A stretch of 64,000 nt of DNA from Candidatus Poribacteria bacterium. Its GTDB lineage: Bacteria > Poribacteria > WGA-4E > WGA-3G. The DNA is taken from contig VXMD01000072.1 in assembly GCA_009841255.1 (NCBI GenBank), forward strand, positions 26,993 to 90,992, in the 5' to 3' direction. The notes under the pieces are model-generated. The model was not told the DNA's origin and ran no database searches. It was given only the letters and a program-made list of their open reading frames with translations. Shown here one piece after another: positions 8,282 through 17,246 of this stretch. Numbering within the stretch: the stretch's first letter is position 1; every line of letters begins with the position of its first letter. The position numbers and the translations under genes are program-made.

Positions 8282-9064
8282 CTATTGCCGAGATTTGAGA
8301 TTTGCCCAGGTTGTGGCAAGTTTGCCAGCAGGCTCAACAGGCAGGGCAGCCTTTAGACCCTTCTCCATGAGTTCTTCTATATCGTCAGCTTCCAGTACGG
8401 AAGCGAAAATTGCGACATCATAGAGTATACCGTCAAGGGTCTCTGACTGGTTGTTGGTCCAACCGCCGATGTTAACGTCAGTATCATTCTGAGGTGCCGG
8501 TTTCCCCATTCCGCCAACAGAGGCGATCTCCTCCGCATTTTCATAAATCTTGATGGTATCCTTTGCGTCATAAGTTGCGGTCATGTACAACCACTCGTCT
8601 TTTTTCACCTGTGATTGATTCCAGGCACCTTTCCAGCCGCCGTTCGCGAAGTAAGCTTCCCAGCCGGTGCCGGTGGAGCTGGTCCTGAAGGCGTAATTTG
8701 CCACTGTACCTGCTGCAGGTCTTTTACCGAGAATATGTCCATACCCGTTCTCGGATTTGTTGACATACACCCATGAAGTAATTGACCACGCCTCTTCCAG
8801 ATACATACTCTTGGAGTCAGGAATGATGACCCGATCGTTTTGCCCATTTAAACTGAGGGCGGGGCCATCGGGTCCTTTGACCCATTTTCCGCCTTGAAGT
8901 TCACCGTGATTTTCGTTTCCAGAGAGGTCCTCGATTTTATCACCTTTTCCTTCGTCGAGGAGCCAAATGCCTCTTGCGGTTTCAAAGTCGATCTCTGCAT
9001 AAGTTTGGACTGTGAGCGCCAGACTCATGGTGATGATCGCTAAGCAAACTATAATGGATTTCAT
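8282..9064 (-). CDS. Secreted LamG (concanavalin-like) domain protein, copy A
   Basis: The 260-residue protein starts with a Sec signal peptide (hydrophobic to about residue 20, cleavage after TYA) followed by one LamG/concanavalin A-like lectin domain: RGIWLLDEG, SGNENHGE, the ITSWVYV strand, W.GAWNQ and IGGWT, LDG..YDVAIF. Such domains bind carbohydrate or mediate adhesion. It ends with a conserved tail, PVEP..KLATTW..LK.R, shared by all four LamG paralogues in the window. TAGGAGG precedes the ATG. It is about 75% identical by eye to copy B, 240 bases upstream, including about 90 bases of leader, so the two arose by tandem duplication. Export to the envelope or outside is likely; no anchor is otherwise evident. 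Confidence 0.85.
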   Translation of the reverse strand: MKSIIVCLAIITMSLALTVQTYAEIDFETARGIWLLDEGKGDKIEDLSGNENHGELQGGKWVKGPDGPALSLNGQNDRVIIPDSKSMYLEEAWSITSWVYVNKSENGYGHILGKRPAAGTVANYAFRTSSTGTGWEAYFANGGWKGAWNQSQVKKDEWLYMTATYDAKDTIKIYENAEEIASVGGMGKPAPQNDTDVNIGGWTNNQSETLDGILYDVAIFASVLEADDIEELMEKGLKAALPVEPAGKLATTWANLKSRQ

Positions 9065-9148
9065 GTTTACCTCCTAAAGGTTGAAATTACCATTAAGAAA
9101 CGTTTGAAAAGACTGTGTCACTCTAACTGAAACGAATCAACCTACTAT

Positions 9149-9206
9149 GAGCACCAGTGTGCATCACTGCCTTTTCACGTGGTTGATTCTCAAATCTATC
9201 TATCGT
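9149..9206 (-). pseudogene. Relic of a duplicated uxuA 5' end
   Basis: These 58 bases match the first codons of the intact uxuA-like gene (about 11110-11167 on the plus strand) at roughly 46 of 58 positions, including the start region. Nearby AGAGTCATT and TTAGTTTT also match sequence upstream of the intact gene near 11290. The sequence just downstream matches the leader of the LamG genes. It appears to be what is left of a second uxuA copy lost by deletion after tandem duplication of a uxuA-LamG unit. It cannot encode a product. Confidence 0.55.
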
Positions 9207-9304
9207 TACTTAGACAACTATTAGAGTCATTTAGTTTTAAGAAATTATTGTTTCTATAAACATACGGCATTCCGCTATTCTTATGTCAAATTCACGTTAA
9301 TCTA

Positions 9305-10087
9305 TCATTGAGATTTGAGGTCTGCCCATGTGGTTGCGAGTTTGCCAGAAGGTTCAACAGGAGTGACTAAGGACGGTAGCCCGTCGTCCATCAGGGAGTT
9401 TATGTCTTCTTCTGACAGCACGACGTCAAAAAGCGCGACGTCATAAAGCATACCGTCAAGTGTCTCAGAGGTATTGTTGGTCCAACCGCCGATGTTGACG
9501 TCCGTATCATTCCGAGGTGCCGGTCCACCGTGCCCGCCAACAGAACCGATTTCGGCTCCATTTTCGTAGATTTTGATGGTATCTTCTCCATCATAGGTCG
9601 CTGTCATATACAACCATTCATCTTTTTTGACGGTGCCTTGATTCCAGGCGCCTTTCCAGCCGCCTCGGGAATAGTATGCTTCCCAGCCGGTACCATTGCC
9701 GCTTGTCCTGAAGGCGTAATTTGCCACCGTTCCGGATGCGGGTCTTTTGCCGAGAATATGTCCAAAACCGTTCTCGGTGCCATTCACAAAAACCCAAGCG
9801 GTGATCGTCCACGCCGCCTCCAGATACAGGCTATCGGAATCAGCAATGATAACCCGATCGTCTTGTCCATTCAAACTCAGAGCGGGACCGTCTGGTCCGT
9901 CGACCCATTCTCCGCCTTGGAGTTCACCGTGGTTTTCGTTTCCAGACATGTCGTTAATCATATTACCTTCACCTTCGTCGAGGAGCCAAATGCCTCTTGC
10001 GGTGCCGAGGTCGATCTCTGCATAGGTCTGGACTGTGAAGGTTAGCGTGATGATAATAACCGCTAAGCGCATTATAGTGGATTTCAT
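9305..10087 (-). CDS. Secreted LamG domain protein, copy B
   Basis: Paralogue of copy A with the same 260-residue length, signal peptide ending TYA, single LamG fold and C-terminal PVEPSGKLATTWADLKSQ tail. AGGAGG stands four bases before the ATG. It lies 81 bases downstream of the uxuA-like gene, in the same direction, and the leader between them (with AAGACTGTGT and CTCTAA motifs) is repeated ahead of copy A. Function is inferred as extracellular glycan or surface binding. Nothing in the sequence indicates catalytic activity. Confidence 0.85.
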   Translation of the reverse strand: MKSTIMRLAVIIITLTFTVQTYAEIDLGTARGIWLLDEGEGNMINDMSGNENHGELQGGEWVDGPDGPALSLNGQDDRVIIADSDSLYLEAAWTITAWVFVNGTENGFGHILGKRPASGTVANYAFRTSGNGTGWEAYYSRGGWKGAWNQGTVKKDEWLYMTATYDGEDTIKIYENGAEIGSVGGHGGPAPRNDTDVNIGGWTNNTSETLDGMLYDVALFDVVLSEEDINSLMDDGLPSLVTPVEPSGKLATTWADLKSQ

Positions 10088-10168
10088 TTGACCTCCTAAA
10101 AGTTGGATTTGCCGTTAAGGGACGTTTTGAAAAAGACTGTGTCCCTCTAAGTGAAACTCATTAACCTG

Positions 10169-11164
10169 CTATTCCGAATTTACCGCCTGAATCAGAGCGA
10201 TGATGTATCCGAACTGGAATGCCCACGCCTGTCGAACCCTACCAGAAACACCGGGTGGTGCTGGATCGTCTGGGTGCCCTGGGGCGTGGTCGGGCATTAG
10301 CATATAAGGGTATTCTACATCTCGAAGCGTCTGTGCAACTCTGTGCATATCCAGGTGTCCCTCGTCGGGCCAGACCTCTTGGAAGTTGTGCAGTCCACCA
10401 CGAATGTTGCGAAAGTGAATGTTAAAAAGCTTTTTCTGCGCGCCAAAATAGCGGAGGATTTCATAGAACTCGGTGCCTGGATCATCTAAACCCTCCGAAA
10501 CTGTGCCGCAGCAAAAATTAAAGCCGTGATAGGGACTGTCCACAATTTCAGCGTAGCGTTTCAAACCCTCAAAGGCGGGGTAATTCCAGCGTTCAACGCC
10601 TCTCAAAATAGGCGCCGGTGGATCGTTTGGATGGCACGCCATTTGAATTTTATTTTCTTCAGCGACTGGGATCACACGCTCAAGGAAATACGCGATTCGG
10701 TCAAACGCTTCTTCACGGCTCACCTCACCCGCTTCTGAGAGCGTTTCGTTGTCGTATTTGGAGAAGTCGAAAGTGCTGTAACTCGAGCCGCCGCGTCCGT
10801 ATGTGTTCTCGGTTCGTTGATTGACAAGGATGCAAAAGTTATAGTTTAAACCCCGTAAACCTGCCACCGCCGCATTCTCGATCATCTGGCAAACTGCCTC
10901 GATATCCCTGTCACGCTGCGGATCTTGCGCGAGGGTAATGCTCCTCGGCATTCCGATATGGATCATCTCAAGGCTGACACCGGCTTCCGCCGCTTCTTCC
11001 TTATGTCGAATCAGCGTTTCGGTGTCAGTGTTCTCGGGGGTGGTATCCATGTGCGTTACCCCGTGCCGAACGAGGAACGCCAACTCTTTGGGAGATGTCC
11101 CGATGCCTTGAACACCGACGTGCATCGCTGCCTTTTTATCTGGTTGTTTCTCAGGTCTATCCAT
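10169..11164 (-). CDS. Mannonate dehydratase-like protein (UxuA family)
   Basis: A 331-residue TIM-barrel protein of the xylose-isomerase-like superfamily with UxuA landmarks: CHPNDPP (metal-binding His), FCCGTVSE (Cys ligand region), FNIHFRNI (His) and HLDMHRV followed by a C-terminal DHAPG. The family converts D-mannonate to 2-keto-3-deoxygluconate in glucuronate and alginate-type uronate breakdown, using Mn2+ or Fe2+. The ORF runs open to 11239 but ATG 11164 has GGAG at good spacing and matches the family start. Nearby kdgK/kdgA-like genes are not present. Because the sequence is diverged, another sugar-acid dehydratase or isomerase activity is possible. Confidence 0.75.
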   Translation of the reverse strand: MDRPEKQPDKKAAMHVGVQGIGTSPKELAFLVRHGVTHMDTTPENTDTETLIRHKEEAAEAGVSLEMIHIGMPRSITLAQDPQRDRDIEAVCQMIENAAVAGLRGLNYNFCILVNQRTENTYGRGGSSYSTFDFSKYDNETLSEAGEVSREEAFDRIAYFLERVIPVAEENKIQMACHPNDPPAPILRGVERWNYPAFEGLKRYAEIVDSPYHGFNFCCGTVSEGLDDPGTEFYEILRYFGAQKKLFNIHFRNIRGGLHNFQEVWPDEGHLDMHRVAQTLRDVEYPYMLMPDHAPGHPDDPAPPGVSGRVRQAWAFQFGYIIALIQAVNSE

Positions 11165-11239
11165 CGTCTGGTTCTCCTTTGACGATTGAGTGTACCGTAT
11201 CAATTGTCGACCTAAAACAGTATTCGCAGATTGTAGCAT

Positions 11240-12005
11240 ACCTAAAAAACTAAGTCAAGCCAAAATGAGAACAATGAGGACACAGTCAGAGTCATTCAGT
11301 TTTCGGTGAGTCTTGGAAGATTGGAAGCGAAATCTGAACGGAGGGATGGAAAGTAAGGTGATGCTCGTTCGGGATAGAGATATGAAAATTTCATAGTGAT
11401 TCATAGTAATTCATAGTGATTCATAGTAAGCATTTCAGAAAGGGGCGTTGTAACCCCTTGAAAACGTAGTCGTGGCGTGGGTTTAGCGCTTTTTGGAGAC
11501 TGTCTCATTTTTTGGGGTTTACTATGAAAGTATAAAATCAGGGGATCTTCCGATCCCTTGGGAACGTAGTCGTGGCGTGGGTTTAGCGCCTGTTTGGAAA
11601 AGTTAGTCTTTTTGGCGTTTACTATGAAAATTATGAAAAAACTGTTTCGTTGAATAACATATAACATATTGATAAATTATCACGTTAAAATGTTACATTG
11701 GTGGAACATTTGGTAGGTAAGGGTTATCTGACTGGAACATAGTGGCCGTAAGGGTTTATAGACCTTTTTTTTTCAACTCTCCGTTGTGGAAAAAAATAAT
11801 TTGGCGGAACGTGTAACATTTTTGGAGTTCTCTCCTACCGGAAAACTGAATGCCCCTGAGAACACAGTTAGGAGCGTTCAACTTTCAGTCAATCAAACTC
11901 GTGTTGAGATTGGCAGTTGACAATTGCTGACGGGTGTGTTAGGTTAATGCCAATCTTTTTAGATCCAATTCTGTGCAACAAACGCAGCTAAACGGAGGAA
12001 TTCTC
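11240..12005. repeat. Gene-free stretch with tandem and direct repeats
   Basis: Between uxuA and the cupin gene there is no convincing gene. Four copies of a 10-base TTCATAGTRA unit lie at 11390-11429. Two imperfect copies of a roughly 100-base unit follow (11454-11553 and 11554-11632); they share 27 identical bases at 11463-11489 and 11563-11589, exactly 100 apart, and each ends near GTTTACTATGAAA. The 88-residue ORF read across this area simply translates the repeat. The remainder is AT-rich. The cupin promoter presumably lies near 11900-11980. Confidence 0.7.
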
Positions 12006-12311
12006 ATGGAAAAAGAGATTCGGGACGACATCAAAGGTATTGATCGGTTTATATTTGAAACTGGGTCGGACCGGGAACAACTCCACCTTCATATTTCCGA
12101 AGTCGGACCTGGACAGCGGGCGCATCCACCCCATACGCACGAAGGTCAAGAAATTTTCTATGTATTTTCGGGTGAAGGCGAAGTCCTGTTTGGGGATCAG
12201 ACACACCGTGTCAGCGATAACGAAGCCGTCCATGTCGATTGTCAAGTTTTGCACGGCATACGGAATGTCGGTGAGACACCGCTCCGCTATGCCGTGATTA
12301 TAGCGAAGTGA
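12006..12311 (+). CDS. Cupin-domain protein
   Basis: A 101-residue single-domain cupin with both signature motifs: HPPHTHEGQEIFYVFSGEG (metal-binding His/His/Glu of motif 1) and VHVDCQVLHGIRN (motif 2 His). Small cupins of this type bind a divalent metal and act as isomerases, dioxygenases or sugar-binding sensors; the substrate cannot be told. The start at 12006 is supported by GGAGG six bases upstream; the frame opens earlier at 11973 without a ribosome site. It stands alone, convergent with a membrane protein gene. Confidence 0.85.
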   Translation: MEKEIRDDIKGIDRFIFETGSDREQLHLHISEVGPGQRAHPPHTHEGQEIFYVFSGEGEVLFGDQTHRVSDNEAVHVDCQVLHGIRNVGETPLRYAVIIAK

Positions 12312-12366
12312 ACCCATCGCAATTCGGCGCGGTTATTAACAGTGCTTTGCACAAGCCACGTTAACG

Positions 12367-12804
12367 CTATTCCGAAGGCTCTACAGGCAATCCTTCCGAG
12401 AATAATTTGTAAATCCCATAGACTCCGACAGCGATCAGGACAATTCCGACGGTTGCTAAACCGCGCCGCACCCAAATTGGTTGTAGGAAGACGGGCAAGT
12501 TGACGATGAACCAACGGGGTTGTAAGAGTTTGGACATGGCAATGCCGAAATACAGGGCTCCATAAGCGATAAGACCAATGTCACTCGCCAATTCCTGCTT
12601 TCGAGGTGTGACGGGGAGTTTGAACGGGTTCAGGAGGTAATCGCCAGAGAAGATGAGAGCGATTCCGACAAATAGAAAGATGGAGAGCGTCGCGGCTGGA
12701 TACCCTGAACCCCGGAGTGTTATCAGCAACCCGATACTGAAACACCCCAAGATGAGACTCATCACCCCTTGCATAATTTGATAGTTTCTATTGCGTGAGA
12801 CCAT
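12367..12804 (-). CDS. Small integral membrane protein
   Basis: A 145-residue protein with four predicted transmembrane helices (about residues 13-30, 38-55, 72-90 and 113-132), with basic residues at the N-terminus and in the loop after helix 2, and an acidic C-terminus. I do not recognise the family. It is downstream of, and in the same direction as, the ABC permease gene at 12981, 176 bases away, so it may be a separate unit. Hypothetical inner-membrane protein. Confidence 0.65.
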   Translation of the reverse strand: MVSRNRNYQIMQGVMSLILGCFSIGLLITLRGSGYPAATLSIFLFVGIALIFSGDYLLNPFKLPVTPRKQELASDIGLIAYGALYFGIAMSKLLQPRWFIVNLPVFLQPIWVRRGLATVGIVLIAVGVYGIYKLFSEGLPVEPSE

Positions 12805-12980
12805 TTTTAAGTTTAATTTTAAGCAGGTTTAAGTATTAACATTCAAGTTTGAATCCGCAGTTGAGTTGGAAGATTGGAAGTATGGAAGGTTAGAAGATAG
12901 AGGATGCGGTATTTCTTCCAGTCTTCCTGCGCTTCCATCCTTCCTCAAAACTTAGCATTGGTTTTCTAATATTGCTTAAT

Positions 12981-13973
12981 TTACGCGGCGGAAGAGCCAA
13001 GCCGAATGCGCGGGTCAACCAGCGTGTAGCTGATGTCGGTGAGTAATAAACCGACAATATACAGCACGGAACCGATATAAACCATGCTTCGGATAATAGC
13101 GAAGTCCTGGGCATGGATGGCTTCTATCGTGAAACCGCCAAGCCCCGGAATCGCGAAAAATGCTTCCATCACCAAACTTCCCATAAAGAGCAACGGAATT
13201 ACCAAGACGACATTCGTCAGAATCGGAATCATTGCGTTCTTCAAGGTGTGTTTAAAGAGGACCACGGCTTCACTCAATCCTTTTGCGCGTGCTGTCCGAA
13301 CGTAGTCCCGATTGACCTCTTCGAGAAATATCGTCCGGTAAAAACGGATGCCGCTGCCGACGCCACCAATGATGCCGATAACCACTGGTAGAATAACAAA
13401 CTTCAGCATGTCCACACCAGAGTCATATCCGGAGATTGGAAAGAGTCGCAATATTTTTCCGAACACCCACTGTCCCCCAATAATATAGAAAAGTGTTGAG
13501 ACGGACATGAGGATAACCGCAAGGATTGTGCCCCAGAAGTCGACGTAGGTTGCGCGGTAGTAAGCAACAATCATTGAAACGGTGATATTTACCAGAACGC
13601 CAATCAGAAAAGTCGGCAGTGCTATCGCGAGGCTCGCCCACATTCGTTGACCAATCTGTGCTGTGATGTCAATGTTATTGGCATCCGAGGTCCCAAAATC
13701 AAAGAAAAAAAGTTTCACCGATTTCTGGAAGAAAACGGTCTGTGTAAAAGACTCGGTTCCAGATGCCTGAGCGTTGAACCAGAGGGGCAGATGATAGCCG
13801 TTTTGCTTCTTCCAATTCTCTATATCTTCCTGCGTAATGTTCTTCTCACCGAGGATGCGTTGTGCCATCTGGTCAGGAGAACTGACGACAAAGAAAAGTA
13901 GAAACACGGTGATGTTCACACCGATCAGGATTGGGATTGCGTAAAGGGTCCGTCGGACAATGTAGGTGATCAA
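12981..13973 (-). CDS. DppB/OppB-type peptide ABC transporter permease
   Basis: The 330-residue inner-membrane protein has the N-terminal YIVRRxLYAIPxLxGVxxxxF motif of DppB/OppB, six transmembrane helices, and the EAA cytoplasmic loop (YVRTARAKGLSE....KHTLKNA) that contacts the ATPase; it ends DPRIRLG as the family does. It imports peptides or similar solutes. An unusual insert between helix 1 and helix 2 (about residues 30-100) is longer than in E. coli DppB. TTG 13973 is the start, immediately preceded by a CCGCAAGG/ATTAAAAA repeat box that provides the Shine-Dalgarno. It follows the substrate-binding gene, but DppC and ATPase genes are missing downstream, so the transporter is incomplete here. 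Confidence 0.9.
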   Translation of the reverse strand: MITYIVRRTLYAIPILIGVNITVFLLFFVVSSPDQMAQRILGEKNITQEDIENWKKQNGYHLPLWFNAQASGTESFTQTVFFQKSVKLFFFDFGTSDANNIDITAQIGQRMWASLAIALPTFLIGVLVNITVSMIVAYYRATYVDFWGTILAVILMSVSTLFYIIGGQWVFGKILRLFPISGYDSGVDMLKFVILPVVIGIIGGVGSGIRFYRTIFLEEVNRDYVRTARAKGLSEAVVLFKHTLKNAMIPILTNVVLVIPLLFMGSLVMEAFFAIPGLGGFTIEAIHAQDFAIIRSMVYIGSVLYIVGLLLTDISYTLVDPRIRLGSSAA

Positions 13974-14154
13974 TTTTTAATTATACCTTGCGGAGCAACG
14001 ATGTCCGTTAGAGTTTTGACGTGTGTTCCTCATATCCGCCTGCGTGTTTTGCTTGGGTGTTTCTGCGTATTGTTGCAGGCTACGGGTTTGCTTTAAGAAA
14101 AAGTTTTAATTATACCTTGCGGAGCAACGATGTCCGTTAGAGTTTTGACGTGCG
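13974..14154 (-). repeat. Two repeat boxes between the binding-protein and permease genes
   Basis: A block of about 50 bases ending in the CCGCAAGG/ATTAAAAA box occurs twice, 129 bases apart (CCTTGCGG on the plus strand at 13986-13993 and 14115-14122). Between them lies a copy of the CACCCAAGCAAAA box (14045-14066) and a GCCTGCAACAA segment. The proximal copy abuts the permease start codon. Confidence 0.8.
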
Positions 14155-16287
14155 TTAAAAACCGCGTTCCCGTTTCCAAATTGTAATCACAGCCGGAATC
14201 GTGCCTAAAATGAGAAGCGCGATACATACCCATAGGGGCCAGACGACGGGTTGGTTCCAAGCCTGCCGATTTTCCGATCGTTGACTCGCATCGACGCGAA
14301 GATATTTGACCGATCCATATCCCATGGTACTCGGTTTGCTGTTCTTTACCCACTGATGCGATAAACCGAAAGTAACAGGATGGAAGGTGAAGACCCACGG
14401 TGCATCTCGTTGAAGCAAATGCTTCATTTCGCGGATGATCGCCAATCGTTCCTGTGAGTTTTCCATATTTTTTATCTGCTCAAAGCGTTTGTTATATGCC
14501 GCGTTATCGTAGTTGGCAGTATTTTCACCGCCGTGGGTCGCTCGGGCATTCGGTCCATAGAGCAGAAACAGAAAATTTTCTGCATCAGGATAATCTGCGT
14601 GCCATCCCCATGAGATGATTTGAAAGTTCCCGTTCTTCACTTTGTCGCGAAATCGGTTGTAATCCGTCGTGCGGTTCTCCATCGTGAGGCCGAGTTGATC
14701 CAACTTATTCCGCATCCACATTAGGAGTGGTGTCGCTCCCGCAGAGTTCCAGGCGTTGTCAAAAGTGACGACAAGGGGATTTCCCTTACTATCCTGTCCA
14801 TCTGGGTAACCGGCTTCTGCGAGGAGTTGTCGGGCTTCTTCAATGGATTTGCGAATCGGACGTTGCTTCTCGGCATCCCAATTATAGACATAGGGGTTCA
14901 TACCATTTTCGCCGCCTTCGTAACCAAAGATACCGGGTGGAATGGGACTGTGTGAGCTAATACCGCGTCCATTGTAGAAAATTTCAATATACTCCTCATA
15001 ATCTAAAACGATCGAAATGGCTTGACGGAGTTTCTGTTTTTCCACTGAGTTCCCGCCAACGGTGTCGTCCAACATATTAAAAGCAAGGTATCTCGTCGTC
15101 GGTTCGACACTGGTGCGGAGCACGATTCCTTTCGTTTTCATCTCTTCACTGATTCTCGGATCGCCTGTATCGTTAAACGTGACGGCACTGTCAAATGTGT
15201 CCGAGGAGATGCCGGAACTATCATAGTACCCCTGTAAGAATTTATTCCAGCGCGGAATGTATTCCTTTTCCAATTTGTAGACGACTCTTGGAATAAAGGG
15301 GAGGATTTCCCATGCGTCATCCAAAAGTCCGGCTTCCCTGTCACCGGGTTCTCCGCTTGATGGGTAGCGCACCACCCGATAGTTCTCATTTTTCACGAGA
15401 ACTATCTCTTTGTGTGAGAGAAGGGTTTCTATCCGATAGGCACCCGTTCCGACAGGAAATCTGTCAATCGTAATATTTCGGTCTTTGACGGCGGGTTGAC
15501 TGTAGAAATCAATCGCCTCTTTCGGCATTGGGGAAAAGAATGGCATCGCTAACCAATAGACAAACTGCGGATACTTCGTCTTGAGGATAATCCGATAGGT
15601 GTACCGATCCACGACTTCGACACCCGGGAAAGGTGCGTCCTTCTGTCCCTTAGCAATAGCCGCTGAATACGCTTCCATGCCGAGGATATAATCCTTCAGG
15701 GTGCTGAGAATAGGACAAGAGACCTTCGGATCCGCCATCCGTTTGATCTGATAAACATAATCCGCAGCGATGAGTTCACGCGTGCCCGTCATTGAGAAAT
15801 CTTTGATCTCATTAAAGCCCTTAACATCTGATTTCGTTAGGTTGCGGTAACGCCACTTTCCGTCTTCAGTCTTCGCAAAACAGGGATGTTGCTGATACAT
15901 AATCCCTGGACGGATGCGAACTTCATAAACGGCGCGCGCCACTGATGCCGCAGGTGCATTGGGTGCTAACTGTTCTCCGTTGGCATCTAAGTAGCGAGGA
16001 TGCGGCACCGCTTCTGCGGTCAACGGGATGAGTTCGTAGGGTCTTTTCAAGTAATGATATTGCAGGGGAGGTTCGTAAATCTGCTGGATGAACCTGTATT
16101 CGTCTGAACTGTAGGAGATCGCTGGATCGAAGTGTTTCGGTTCTTCACTGAACGTGCTGTAGTAAATTTCTTGATCGTGTTCAGATTTAGGATATGGATT
16201 ATTCGGCACACCACAGCTAAAGAGAAAGAGAGCTAGTGTTAAAGTTACACAATATCGGCTTGAAGATTTCGACAATGTGATTTGCAT
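14155..16287 (-). CDS. Family 5 peptide-binding lipoprotein with C-terminal membrane anchor
   Basis: A 710-residue solute-binding protein of the OppA/DppA type (SBP family 5). The N-terminus has a lipoprotein signal with lipobox LFSC (Cys25); the body shows the family landmarks YEPPLQYHY, GTGAYRIETL, LAFNMLD, and LAEAGYPDGQ. Unusually, the C-terminus carries a hydrophobic helix (PLWVCIALLILGTIPAVITI) followed by KRERGF, so the protein appears anchored at both ends. It is longer than usual for the family by about 150 residues. ATG 16287 has GGAAG five bases before it; GTG 16311 is an alternative. It lies between the outer-membrane protein gene and the permease gene in one direction, consistent with a common operon. 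Confidence 0.9.
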   Translation of the reverse strand: MQITLSKSSSRYCVTLTLALFLFSCGVPNNPYPKSEHDQEIYYSTFSEEPKHFDPAISYSSDEYRFIQQIYEPPLQYHYLKRPYELIPLTAEAVPHPRYLDANGEQLAPNAPAASVARAVYEVRIRPGIMYQQHPCFAKTEDGKWRYRNLTKSDVKGFNEIKDFSMTGTRELIAADYVYQIKRMADPKVSCPILSTLKDYILGMEAYSAAIAKGQKDAPFPGVEVVDRYTYRIILKTKYPQFVYWLAMPFFSPMPKEAIDFYSQPAVKDRNITIDRFPVGTGAYRIETLLSHKEIVLVKNENYRVVRYPSSGEPGDREAGLLDDAWEILPFIPRVVYKLEKEYIPRWNKFLQGYYDSSGISSDTFDSAVTFNDTGDPRISEEMKTKGIVLRTSVEPTTRYLAFNMLDDTVGGNSVEKQKLRQAISIVLDYEEYIEIFYNGRGISSHSPIPPGIFGYEGGENGMNPYVYNWDAEKQRPIRKSIEEARQLLAEAGYPDGQDSKGNPLVVTFDNAWNSAGATPLLMWMRNKLDQLGLTMENRTTDYNRFRDKVKNGNFQIISWGWHADYPDAENFLFLLYGPNARATHGGENTANYDNAAYNKRFEQIKNMENSQERLAIIREMKHLLQRDAPWVFTFHPVTFGLSHQWVKNSKPSTMGYGSVKYLRVDASQRSENRQAWNQPVVWPLWVCIALLILGTIPAVITIWKRERGF

Positions 16288-16328
16288 CCTTCTTCCTTTT
16301 TGGGTGTTCACACCTGTAAGACAGAAGT

Positions 16329-17246
16329 TTAGAATGAATATAAAACTGTTAGCGACACCAAGGGGCCGAATTCGAAGGCATCGCTCTCTTCATAAAGCGT
16401 CTTTTGACTCAAGGGTAATATCAATGCTACAGACACAGGGACGTTATATAGCGTTACAATCGAGGCACCAACGGATGCCATGCTGAAAAGGAGTCCGGTG
16501 TTGATGTCCAGTTCTCCTGCCCAATAGGCATAAGATTGATAAAAGCCGAGGTAGCCTGCCTGTAACGAAAGCCAGTCGTTAAAACGATAATTGAGACCGC
16601 CTGTGTAGGTAAGTTCCCGGGAGGCGCGGTAGGTTTTGCTATTTTCATAGAACGGGAACTTCCCACGGATGCTGGCGTTCGCACCCAACCCTTTGTAGAC
16701 AGGAAGACTGTAATGCAAGTCTAGGATGGGGTTGAAGGTGCCGGTGCCGAACTGTATATGGAGATGCTCAAGTCCGGCAGCGCCTAATTTCCATGGATCC
16801 GCTTCAGTCTTACCAAATGGGATTGTGGTTCCGATCCGTCCTGAAAAAAAATCGGCCTCCTTAAAGATGCCATGAACATGGTGTGCTAATAGAACATCGG
16901 CATCGGCGAGTCCGGTATAGGTTTCGTTTCGGTGATGGTTGTTTCCATTACGCACAATCGCGTTCCACTGTTCAGGTGTGACCGGATCAATCTTTTCAAC
17001 AGTTGCCTCTTGGGCTTTGGTCTCGTAGGGTACATTCGCTTCCAGCATCCATTGAGAATTGAATTGATATTTCAACCCGACATCAAGGCGAAAGATGTTC
17101 AGTTTAACATGGTGTCGGTGGAGTGGCACGTCTATTACTTTACCTTCTGGTGAGACGCCTTCTGTTTCTACGTGTCCACCTTGTGCATCGAACCATCGCA
17201 TCATACTGACAGTGCTCTGAAATCGCTTCATCTCTTCTGAAGTCAA
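16329..17246 (-). CDS. Outer-membrane beta-barrel-like protein, body of an interrupted gene
   Basis: The 305-residue frame contains alternating hydrophobic/aromatic strands (for example LDVGLKYQF, GGLNYRFNDW, LSLQAGYLGFYQ) and ends ...LTVLYSF with the terminal Phe typical of outer-membrane barrels inserted by BamA. It resembles transporter-like barrels of the phenol-degradation MetA type, with low certainty. The frame starts at TTG without a signal peptide; the signal peptide is found upstream in the same frame but two TGA codons separate it (see 17247-17372). The gene follows the aldo/keto reductase gene with a TAATG overlap and precedes the binding lipoprotein by 41 bases. It may be a recent pseudogene or a sequence error; function if intact would be outer-membrane transport. 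Confidence 0.65.
   Translation of the reverse strand: MTSEEMKRFQSTVSMMRWFDAQGGHVETEGVSPEGKVIDVPLHRHHVKLNIFRLDVGLKYQFNSQWMLEANVPYETKAQEATVEKIDPVTPEQWNAIVRNGNNHHRNETYTGLADADVLLAHHVHGIFKEADFFSGRIGTTIPFGKTEADPWKLGAAGLEHLHIQFGTGTFNPILDLHYSLPVYKGLGANASIRGKFPFYENSKTYRASRELTYTGGLNYRFNDWLSLQAGYLGFYQSYAYWAGELDINTGLLFSMASVGASIVTLYNVPVSVALILPLSQKTLYEESDAFEFGPLVSLTVLYSF

Noticed and set aside
11401..11667. 88-residue minus-strand ORF
   Set aside because: It only translates the two repeat units, has no ribosome site and no family resemblance.
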